Assembly (NCBI GenBank): GCA_016926535.1
Contig: JAFGOK010000100.1
Span: 1 to 43,452, forward strand
Reading direction: 5' to 3'
Length of the DNA stretch: 43,452 bases
DNA from: Micromonosporaceae bacterium
GTDB taxonomy: Bacteria; Actinomycetota; Actinomycetes; Mycobacteriales; Micromonosporaceae
Shown here: positions 27,818 through 34,817 of the stretch, piece by piece
How the letters are laid out: each line of letters starts with the position of its first letter
Position numbering within the stretch: the stretch's first letter is position 1
Notes under the pieces: generated by a model
What the model was told of the DNA's origin: nothing
The model's database searches: none
Seen by the model: the letters and a program-made list of their open reading frames with translations, nothing else
Program-made: the position numbers and the translations under genes

Positions 27818-28660
27818 ATGGCCACCAGACCGCTGATCGTCGTCAAGTGCGGCGGGAACCCTGTCGTCGACGCCGCGGGAGTCTGCGCCGACGTAGCCGG
27901 GCTCGTTGGACGGGGACAGCCTGTGCTCCTGGTGCACGGGGGTTCCGGTGAGATCGCACGACTGGCGGCGAGACTCGGCATCCCGCAACGGACCCTGGTC
28001 GCCCCGGACCAGGTGTCCACCAGGTACACCGACCCGGCGACGCTGGAGGCGGTCATCCTCGCGCTGGCCGGTGCTGTCAAACCCAGGATCGTCGCGGAGC
28101 TGTCCCGGCTCGGGGTGCCGGCGGTCGGTCTCACCGGCTTGGACGGCGGCATGCTGCGTGCTCGCCGCAAGTCTGTCGTGCGCTCCGTTGTGGATGGTCG
28201 AAAGACGCTGGTGAGGGACAATTTGAGCGGTCGGCTCAGCGAGGTCGACACCACGCTGGCAAAGACCCTGCTGCGGTGCGGCTTCGTACCGGTGATCTCG
28301 CCACCAGCGATCGACGAGTGTGGTCACCCGGTGAACGTCGATGCCGACCGGGTGGCGGCAGCGCTCGCTGTGGCACTCGGCGCCGGTCATTTGGTGCTGC
28401 TGACCGGAGCACCGGGGGTACTTGCCAATTCGGAAGACGAGAGCAGCGTCTTGGGCGGTTACCAGGTGCCGATGGCCGGTGCGCCTGGCCGGTTCGCCGG
28501 AGGTGGCATGGCACTCAAGCTCGTTGCGGCCCGAGAGGCTTTGACCGGCGGCGTGCCGTCGGTGTGCATAGCGGACGGCCGGGTGTCTGACCCGGTCAGT
28601 CGGGCACTTGCCGGATCCGGGACCGCGGTCACCATGGCCCGCGTACAGCTTTCAGCATGA
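27818..28660 (+). CDS. LysZ/ArgB-like LysW-amino acid kinase
   Basis: This 280-aa amino acid kinase of the ArgB/LysZ group has VKCGGNPVVDAAG, LVHGGSGEI for ATP and substrate, PRIVAELSRLGVPAVGLTGLDGGML, and the C-terminal ATP site LLTGAPGVLAN with GGMALKLVAAREAL. It phosphorylates the side-chain carboxylate of the LysW-bound amino acid. ATG 27818 follows GGAGA. It lies 22 nt after lysY and 13 nt before the amidinotransferase. No argJ, argD or argF is present, which rules out an ordinary arginine operon. Confidence 0.9.
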   Translation: MATRPLIVVKCGGNPVVDAAGVCADVAGLVGRGQPVLLVHGGSGEIARLAARLGIPQRTLVAPDQVSTRYTDPATLEAVILALAGAVKPRIVAELSRLGVPAVGLTGLDGGMLRARRKSVVRSVVDGRKTLVRDNLSGRLSEVDTTLAKTLLRCGFVPVISPPAIDECGHPVNVDADRVAAALAVALGAGHLVLLTGAPGVLANSEDESSVLGGYQVPMAGAPGRFAGGGMALKLVAAREALTGGVPSVCIADGRVSDPVSRALAGSGTAVTMARVQLSA

Positions 28661-28673
28661 GAGGAGCAGTCAG

Positions 28674-29714
28674 GTGAGCTTGGTCAATGTGTATACGGAA
28701 TGGGATCCGCTTGAGGAGATCATTGTTGGAACGATGGCCGGCGCACGGGTGCCAATCGCAGACCGGAGTCTTATTGCCACGGAATACCCGGACCTCAACG
28801 ACCCACAGCAGATTCCCTCCGGACCGTTTCCCGGTCAGGTGGTCGAGGAGACCGAGGCCGAGCTCGCCGAGCTGGCGAACATTCTTACCGATCTCGGCGT
28901 GACCGTACGACGACCCGGCGGTCGTGATCATAAGTCGATGGTGTCCACTCCGGATTGGAGCACGGACGGGTTCTACGACTACTGTCCCCGGGACGGATTT
29001 CTCGCCGTCGGCGACTCGATCATCGAAACACCGATGGTGCTGCGGTCACGGTTCCTCGAGGGGTTCGCCTACAAGGAACTGTTCCTGGAGTACCTCGAAA
29101 GCGGTGCGCGCTGGCTCTCGGCGCCCAAGCCACAGTTGACCGACGACATGTACGAGCCGGGCGCGCCGGCGGGGCAGCGGCTGCGCAATCTGGAACCGGC
29201 CTTCGACGCGGCGAATGTGCTCAGGTTCGGTACGGATCTGCTGTACCAGGTCTCTGACAGCGGAAACGCACTCGGCGCGCGCTGGCTCCAGTCGGCCCTG
29301 GGCGAGCAGTACACCGTGCATCCGTGTGAGAACCTGTACACGGACACCCACATCGACTCGACCTTGGTGCCGCTGCGTTGCGGGTTGGTGCTGGTGAACC
29401 CGGCCCGAGTCAATGACGACAACATGCCGGCGTTCCTGCGCGACTGGGACCGGGTGGTCTGTCCGGAACTGGTGGACACCGGCTTCGTCGGTGACCACCC
29501 GAGGTCCTCGGTGTGGATCGGAATGAACTTCCTGGTCGTCGCGCCCGGGAAGGCTGTTGTGGACAAGCGACAGCTGGAGCTCATCCGGGTGCTGGAACGT
29601 CACGGCGTGGAAGTGATCCCAGCGCAGCTCACCCACACCAGAACCCTAGGCGGTGGCTTCCACTGCGTGACGCTGGACGTGCGCCGTGCTGGTGAGCTTG
29701 CCACATACCGGTAG
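28674..29714 (+). CDS. Amidinotransferase, StrB-like (L-arginine:amine amidinotransferase)
   Basis: This 346-aa enzyme is close to inosamine-phosphate amidinotransferase: VNVYTEWDPLEEIIVGT at the N terminus, TPDWSTDGFYDYCPRD, EPAFDAANVLRFG, HPCENLYTDTHIDST and the catalytic Cys in LGGGFHCVTLD (C331), with Asp and His of the triad in place. It moves the amidino group from arginine to an amine to make a guanidine. GTG 28674 after GAGGAG is the start, not the ORF-track 28608. It is the last gene of the long operon and is followed by a strong hairpin. It suggests that the product carries a guanidino group, as ficellomycin does on its bicyclic ring. Confidence 0.92.
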   Translation: MSLVNVYTEWDPLEEIIVGTMAGARVPIADRSLIATEYPDLNDPQQIPSGPFPGQVVEETEAELAELANILTDLGVTVRRPGGRDHKSMVSTPDWSTDGFYDYCPRDGFLAVGDSIIETPMVLRSRFLEGFAYKELFLEYLESGARWLSAPKPQLTDDMYEPGAPAGQRLRNLEPAFDAANVLRFGTDLLYQVSDSGNALGARWLQSALGEQYTVHPCENLYTDTHIDSTLVPLRCGLVLVNPARVNDDNMPAFLRDWDRVVCPELVDTGFVGDHPRSSVWIGMNFLVVAPGKAVVDKRQLELIRVLERHGVEVIPAQLTHTRTLGGGFHCVTLDVRRAGELATYR

Positions 29715-29721
29715 AGGACCC

Positions 29722-29774
29722 GACCTGCCAGCTCTCCGCTGACCGAACACCGATCGGTGGCGAGCTGGGAGGTC
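29722..29774 (+). terminator. Hairpin terminator after the amidinotransferase gene
   Basis: GACCTGCCAGCTC (29722-29734) and GAGCTGGGAGGTC (29762-29774) pair over 13 positions with one mismatch, around a loop that itself contains the palindrome CACCGATCGGTG. It starts 8 nt after the amidinotransferase stop. No clear U-tract follows, as is common for actinomycete terminators. It separates the long operon from cysDN. Confidence 0.55.
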
Positions 29775-29818
29775 ATCCATCTTGTGCTGTCGATATGTCT
29801 ATGACTTCTCAGGCGAAC

Positions 29819-29845
29819 ACTGGGTTTACTGGGTTTACTGGGTTT
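29819..29845 (+). repeat. Three perfect tandem 9-bp repeats (ACTGGGTTT) in the cysD leader
   Basis: ACTGGGTTT occurs three times head to tail immediately upstream of the GGGGGTG ribosome binding region of the cysD-like gene. The array could arise by slippage and might alter spacing or mRNA structure at the start of the sulfate-activation operon. Confidence 0.8.
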
Positions 29846-29857
29846 CGGGGGTGATTC

Positions 29858-30766
29858 GTGAGCCGAATGTTGTACCGCGTCTCCCACCTGGATGCGCTCG
29901 AAGCCGAGAGCGTGTTCATCCTGCGTGAGGTGGCCGCCGAGTTCGAACGGCCGGTTCTGCTGTTCTCCGGTGGCAAAGACTCGATTGTGATGCTCAAACT
30001 CGCAGAGAAGGCGTTCACCCCGGCGCGAATACCTTTCCCGGTGATGCATGTTGACACGGGACACAATTTCCCCGAGGTTCTCGCCTGCCGCGATCGGCGC
30101 GTTCGCGAACTCAACGTGCGACTCATCGTGGCCAGTGTGCAGGACGCGATCGACGCCGAGATGGTCCGGGAACCCGCAGACGGGATGCGCAACCGGATCC
30201 AGACACCGGTGCTTCTCGACGCCATTGGGAAGCACCGCTTCGACGCGCTTTTCGGCGGCGCCCGCCGGGACGAGGAGAAGGCCCGGGCCAAGGAACGGGT
30301 TTTCAGCTTCCGAGACGACTTCGGCCAGTGGGACCCGCGCAATCAGCGACCGGAGCTGTGGGCGCTGTACAACGCACGGATCGATCCAGGCGAGTCGATC
30401 CGGGTCTTTCCACTCTCGAACTGGACCGAACTTGACGTCTGGCACTACATCGCCAGAGAGCACATCGAGCTGCCGAGCATCTACTTCGCGCATGACCGCA
30501 AAGTGGTCGAGCGCGACGGCATGCTGTACGCGATCAACGACTTCCTGCCGATTCGGGGCGGAGAGACACCGTTCGTGGAACGGGTGCGATATCGCACGGT
30601 CGGCGATGCCTCATGCACCGCCACGGTGCGTTCCGACGCGGACAGCATCACGAAGGTGATCGACGAGGTCGCCGCGACTCGGATCACCGAACGCGGGGCG
30701 ACTCGTGGTGACGACAGGGTCAGCGAGGCGTCAATGGAAGACCGCAAACGTGAGGGGTACTTCTAG
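29858..30766 (+). CDS. cysD: Sulfate adenylyltransferase subunit 2 (CysD)
   Basis: This 302-aa protein is the small, catalytic subunit of ATP sulfurylase: PP-loop LLFSGGKDSIVML (37-42 core), MHVDTGHNFPEV, FGGARRDEEKARAKERVFSFRD, VFPLSNWTELDVWHYI, and the C-terminal ERKREGYF-like ending (DRKREGYF). With CysN it makes adenosine 5'-phosphosulfate from sulfate and ATP. GTG 29858 is preceded by a G-rich RBS. Its stop shares one base with the cysN GTG. In this cluster it feeds PAPS to the sulfotransferase. Confidence 0.95.
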   Translation: MSRMLYRVSHLDALEAESVFILREVAAEFERPVLLFSGGKDSIVMLKLAEKAFTPARIPFPVMHVDTGHNFPEVLACRDRRVRELNVRLIVASVQDAIDAEMVREPADGMRNRIQTPVLLDAIGKHRFDALFGGARRDEEKARAKERVFSFRDDFGQWDPRNQRPELWALYNARIDPGESIRVFPLSNWTELDVWHYIAREHIELPSIYFAHDRKVVERDGMLYAINDFLPIRGGETPFVERVRYRTVGDASCTATVRSDADSITKVIDEVAATRITERGATRGDDRVSEASMEDRKREGYF

Positions 30767-32058
30767 TGATGGCCACATGTCAGGAGACGTCGCCGCAGCG
30801 GCCGGTGGACCTGCTGCGGTTTGCCACGGCCGGTTCCGTGGATGACGGCAAGTCGACGCTGATCGGACGGCTGCTGTACGACGCGAAGGCCATCTTCGCA
30901 GACCAGCTGGCAGCTGTAGAGGCGACATCCCGCTCCCGTGGCGACGACTACACCAATCTCGCGCTGCTCACCGATGGCCTGCGCGCGGAGCGGGAGCAGG
31001 GCATCACCATCGACGTGGCGTACCGGTACTTCGCAACGCCACAGCGGAAGTTCATCGTTGCGGACACGCCGGGCCACGTCCAGTACACCCGCAACATGGT
31101 GACCGGCGCATCCACCGCCGATCTGGCGCTGATCCTTCTGGACGCGCGCAAGGGCGTGCTGGAGCAGTCGCGCCGACACGCGTTTCTCTGCTCCCTGCTG
31201 CGCGTGCCGCACATGGTGCTCTGCGTCAACAAGATGGACCTGGTGGACTACTCGCAAGAGGTGTTCGACCGGGTAGTCGGCGACTTCAGCGCCTTCGTCG
31301 CGGAGCTCGACGTCCCGAGCCTGGTCATGATCCCCATCTCGGCCCTGCACGGTGACAACCTGGTCGACCAGAGCGGCAACATGCCGTGGTACGAGGGGCC
31401 AACCCTGCTGCACCACCTGGAACACGTCGCTGTGGCCTCGGACCACAACCTGGTCGACGTGCGCTTTCCGGTACAGTGCGTGATTCGACCGCAATCGACG
31501 TCCGCGTCCGACTACCGCGGGTACGCAGGTCAGATTGCCTCCGGCATCCTGAAGGCCGGCGACGAGGTGATGGTCCTACCATCCGGGTTCACAACGACGA
31601 TCAAGCGCATCGAAGCCGGTGGCAGCGAGGTGCCCGAGGCGTACCCTCCCATGTCGGTGACGATCCACCTGACTGATGAGATCGATGTGGGTCGCGGGGA
31701 CATGATCTGCCGGCCGGACGGTGCTCCGATCGTCGCGCACAACATCGAGGCGATGATCTGCTGGATGGACGAGTACCGCCCGCTGAAAGTCGGTGCCAGG
31801 TACGCGATCAAACACACCACCCGCTCGGTTCGGGCTGTGGCCAGCGATCTGCGGTACTGCCTGAATGTGAACACACTGCACCGGGACGCGTCGGCGATAC
31901 AGCTGTCGCTCAACGAGATCGGTCGGGTACGACTACGCACAGCGGCTCCGCTGCTGGCGGACGAGTACCGCTGCAACCGCACCACGGGTGGGTTCATCGT
32001 CATCGACGAAGGCACCAACCGGACCGTCGGCGCAGGCATGATCATCGGCCTGTCGTGA
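30766..32058 (+). CDS. cysN: Sulfate adenylyltransferase subunit 1 (CysN), GTPase, no fused APS kinase
   Basis: This 430-aa EF-Tu-like GTPase has the P-loop GSVDDGKSTLIGRLLYD, the switch region EREQGITIDVAYRYF, DTPGHVQYTRNMVTGAS and NKMDLVDY. It couples GTP hydrolysis to APS synthesis by CysD. It ends after the beta-barrel domains, without the C-terminal CysC (APS kinase) domain found in many CysNC fusions. Because sulfotransferases need PAPS, an APS kinase must come from outside the window. GTG at 30766 (or ATG 30769) overlaps the cysD stop. Confidence 0.95.
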   Translation: MMATCQETSPQRPVDLLRFATAGSVDDGKSTLIGRLLYDAKAIFADQLAAVEATSRSRGDDYTNLALLTDGLRAEREQGITIDVAYRYFATPQRKFIVADTPGHVQYTRNMVTGASTADLALILLDARKGVLEQSRRHAFLCSLLRVPHMVLCVNKMDLVDYSQEVFDRVVGDFSAFVAELDVPSLVMIPISALHGDNLVDQSGNMPWYEGPTLLHHLEHVAVASDHNLVDVRFPVQCVIRPQSTSASDYRGYAGQIASGILKAGDEVMVLPSGFTTTIKRIEAGGSEVPEAYPPMSVTIHLTDEIDVGRGDMICRPDGAPIVAHNIEAMICWMDEYRPLKVGARYAIKHTTRSVRAVASDLRYCLNVNTLHRDASAIQLSLNEIGRVRLRTAAPLLADEYRCNRTTGGFIVIDEGTNRTVGAGMIIGLS

Positions 32059-32113
32059 GCGAGGCGCCCGACGTAGACCTGCTGATGCTGGGAAGTCCTC
32101 GGAGATTGGATCA

Positions 32114-33181
32114 TTGGTCATGAGAAGTCGACGGCTTTGCATCCTGGCCCTCCTCGGCCTGCTTGCCACGGCGACGTTCGGCGGCACGGGCTGTGGCGGC
32201 GGTGGGGACGGCAGTCGTGGGTCTGGCACCGCCGGTGACCCGGTCGCGGTGCGCCTCGGGTACTTCCCGAACCTGACCCATGCCCCGGCGCTGGTCGGCG
32301 TGGCGAAGGGCATCTTCGCCGAGAAGCTGGGCAGGGACGTCAGGCTGGAGACGAAGATCTTCAGTGCCGGACCGGCCGAGGTGGAAGCGCTCTTCTCCGG
32401 AGCCGTCGACATCGGCTACATCGGGCCGAACCCCACCATCAACGGCTTCGCACAGTCTGGAGGCGAGGCACTGCGAGTCATCTCCGGCGCTGCGTCCGGT
32501 GGGGCCGCCCTGGTGGTCAGGACCACGATCACCACGGCGGCCGACCTGAAGGGCAAGAAACTGGCAACCCCCCAACTCGGCAATACCCAGGACGTCGCAC
32601 TGCGGTACTGGCTCAAGCAAAACGGTCTCACCGCCACCAGGGAAGGTGGCGGTGACGTATCCATCAAGCCGCAGGAGAACGCCGACACCCTGACCACATT
32701 CACCAGCGGTGCCATCGACGGAGCCTGGGTCCCAGAACCATGGGTGACCCGGCTGCTGGATGCGGGCGGCAAGGTGCTGGTGGACGAGAAGACGCTCTGG
32801 CCAGAGGGTCGATACATACTGACGAATATCGTCGTGAGCACGAAGTTCCTCGACGCGCACCCCGACGTGGTTCGGAAGTTCCTGGCGGGCCAGGTCGCGG
32901 TAAACGACTACCTCCACAGCAACCCGGCAGAGTCGCAGCGAGCGGTCGGCGACCAGATCGGTAGGCTCACCGGCAAGCCGCTGGATGCCAGATTGATCCA
33001 GAAAGCGTGGCCGTCGCTGGAGTTCACCAACGACCCGCTTGCCGCCACACTTTTCGTCGGCGCGAAGCACGCCGAGGAGGTCGGTCTGCTGCAGCCAATG
33101 ATGCTGGACCGGCTGTATGACCTGACGCTGCTCAATGAGGTGCTCAAGGCGAACGGCGCGGCAGAGGTTTCGGTGCCGTGA
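32114..33181 (+). CDS. SsuA/NrtA-type ABC substrate-binding lipoprotein (sulfonate/sulfate ester family)
   Basis: This 355-aa lipoprotein has a positively charged N terminus, a hydrophobic core LALLGLLATATFGG and a lipobox-like GGTGC, then a Gly/Ser linker. The mature part follows the SsuA/TauA/NrtA pattern: VRLGYFPNLTHAPALVGVAKGIF, GAVDIGYIGPNPTI, LKGKKLATPQLGNTQDVALRYWL, GAIDGAWVPEPW. TTG 32114 has GGAG at 9 nt; ATG 32120 is an alternative. It is coupled to the ATPase gene (GTGA). The neighbouring cysDN suggests a sulfur source, probably organosulfonate, for PAPS. Confidence 0.88.
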   Translation: MVMRSRRLCILALLGLLATATFGGTGCGGGGDGSRGSGTAGDPVAVRLGYFPNLTHAPALVGVAKGIFAEKLGRDVRLETKIFSAGPAEVEALFSGAVDIGYIGPNPTINGFAQSGGEALRVISGAASGGAALVVRTTITTAADLKGKKLATPQLGNTQDVALRYWLKQNGLTATREGGGDVSIKPQENADTLTTFTSGAIDGAWVPEPWVTRLLDAGGKVLVDEKTLWPEGRYILTNIVVSTKFLDAHPDVVRKFLAGQVAVNDYLHSNPAESQRAVGDQIGRLTGKPLDARLIQKAWPSLEFTNDPLAATLFVGAKHAEEVGLLQPMMLDRLYDLTLLNEVLKANGAAEVSVP

Positions 33182-33927
33182 GTACCGCCGTGGCGCTGGA
33201 ATCGGTATCCATGGTGTACGGTCACGGGCGAAACGCGCTGCTCGCGCTGGACCAGATTTCGCTGACCGTACGCACCGGCGAGCTGGTTTGCCTGGTCGGC
33301 GCTTCCGGCTGCGGCAAGAGCACGCTGCTGTCCCTCATCGCCGGCCTGGACCGACCCAGCGGCGGCACGGTATGGGTGGACGGTGCGGGAACGCCGGGTC
33401 TGATGTTCCAGGATCCGGCGCTGTTTCCGTGGTTGAGCGTGGCCGGGAACGTGGAGTTGCCGCTGAAGCTGGGACGGGTGCCGCAGGACGTGCGTCGCCA
33501 GCGGTGCACCGAGTTGCTGGCTACCGTCCACCTGAGCGAGTTCGCCCGAAAGCGACCACACGAGTTGTCTGGCGGCATGCGTCAGCGAGTGGCGCTCGCC
33601 CGCACCCTGGCCCTGCACACACCGGTGTTGCTGATGGACGAGCCGTTCGGCGCGCTGGACGCCATGACCCGCGACCGGCTGCACGACGAGCTGGAACGCA
33701 TCTGGACCGAGCGTGGTCTCACCATCGTGTTCGTCACCCACAATGTCCGGGAGGCGGTGCGGCTGGCCGATCGGGTGGTGCTGCTGTCCAGCCGGCCAGG
33801 CCGGGTGATCTGGGAGCAGGTGGTGGATCTGCCACGACCACGACGCATCGACTCACCAGCTGCGGCAATCCTGGCCGCGGGGATCACCGATCGACTCCGG
33901 GCCGCCGTGGCATGCCATGACGACTGA
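33178..33927 (+). CDS. SsuB/TauB-type ABC transporter ATPase
   Basis: This 249-aa ATPase has Walker A GASGCGKST, Q-loop MFQDPALFPWL, signature LSGGMRQR, Walker B VLLMDEPFGALD and the switch His in VFVTHNVREAV, all intact. The FPWLSV block is typical of the nitrate/sulfonate/taurine group. GTG 33178 overlaps the stop of the binding-protein gene, and its end overlaps the permease start. Confidence 0.92.
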   Translation: MSTAVALESVSMVYGHGRNALLALDQISLTVRTGELVCLVGASGCGKSTLLSLIAGLDRPSGGTVWVDGAGTPGLMFQDPALFPWLSVAGNVELPLKLGRVPQDVRRQRCTELLATVHLSEFARKRPHELSGGMRQRVALARTLALHTPVLLMDEPFGALDAMTRDRLHDELERIWTERGLTIVFVTHNVREAVRLADRVVLLSSRPGRVIWEQVVDLPRPRRIDSPAAAILAAGITDRLRAAVACHDD

Positions 33928-34804
33928 CTGCGCGCCGGTGCCCCTGGACGGCACTGATCCCGGCCCGGCTGGCCCGAACGTGCTGCGGACCGCGGCCGGG
34001 CGGGGCATCTCGACCCGCGGTGCGCGGGTGTGGTCGAGTGTGTGGCCAAAACTGCTGGCGATCGGCAGTTTCCTGGCCTTCTGGCAGGTCGTGGTCTGGG
34101 CCGAGTGGCGACCGGACTACATCCTGCCGGGGCCGGGACCGGTCCTCCGGCAACTCGGCCACGACCTGACTACCTGGGAGCTCTGGTGGGCCATCGGCAC
34201 CACGATGCGTCGTGGGCTGGTGGGCTTTGCGCTGGCCGCCGCGATCGGGCTGGTGGTGGGGCTGGCGGTGGCGCGCAACCGCGTCCTTCGCTCGGCCATC
34301 GGTTCGATGATCACAGGACTGCAGACCATGCCGTCGATCGCCTGGTTCCCGTTGGCGATCCTGCTGTTTCAGATCACCGAGAGTGCGATCCTCTTCGTCA
34401 TCGTGCTCGGTGCCGCGCCCTCGATCGCCAACGGAGTGATCGCGGGTGTGGACCACGTGCCACCCCTGCTGCTGCGGGCGGGCCGGAATCTCGGCGCCCG
34501 GGGCATCGCGCTGTACCGGCACGTCATCTGGCCAGCCGCCCTGCCCTGGATAGCCGCAGGACTCAAGCAGGGCTGGGCGTTCGCCTGGCGCAGCCTGATG
34601 GCAGGGGAACTGCTGGTGATCATCGCAGACAGACCCTCGATTGGCGTACGACTCCAACTCTCCCGGGAACTGGTACAAGCTACGAACATGATCGCCACGC
34701 TGATCGTAATCCTGATGATCGGCGTGCTGGTGGACGTCGGCTTCACAGCGATCGACCGGCGACTGCGCGCGCGGCGGGGCGTTCTGGACCAGACCACCCG
34801 GTGA
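33917..34804 (+). CDS. SsuC/TauC-type ABC transporter permease
   Basis: This 295-aa membrane protein has about six transmembrane segments and the permease EAA-type loop AGRNLGARGIALYRHVIWPAALPWIAAGLKQGWAFAWRSLMAGEL. The SxxNGVxAGV-like region (SIANGVIAGVDHVPP) is typical of sulfonate/nitrate permeases. It overlaps the ATPase gene by 11 nt and converges on the Fe-S oxidoreductase gene. With the two genes before it, it forms a complete importer. Confidence 0.9.
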   Translation: MTTDCAPVPLDGTDPGPAGPNVLRTAAGRGISTRGARVWSSVWPKLLAIGSFLAFWQVVVWAEWRPDYILPGPGPVLRQLGHDLTTWELWWAIGTTMRRGLVGFALAAAIGLVVGLAVARNRVLRSAIGSMITGLQTMPSIAWFPLAILLFQITESAILFVIVLGAAPSIANGVIAGVDHVPPLLLRAGRNLGARGIALYRHVIWPAALPWIAAGLKQGWAFAWRSLMAGELLVIIADRPSIGVRLQLSRELVQATNMIATLIVILMIGVLVDVGFTAIDRRLRARRGVLDQTTR

Positions 34805-34817
34805 ACCGTGATCGCGC

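Noticed and set aside
27194-28390. 398-aa minus-strand ORF
   Set aside because: Antisense of lysY/lysZ with no recognisable domain.
26770-28660. Reading lysY-lysZ as part of an arginine biosynthesis operon (argC-argB)
   Set aside because: No argJ, argD, argF or argG nearby, while lysW and the split transketolase are directly coupled upstream.
29819-29845. CRISPR-like repeat
   Set aside because: The repeats are contiguous 9-mers without spacers; no cas genes and no other arrays were seen.
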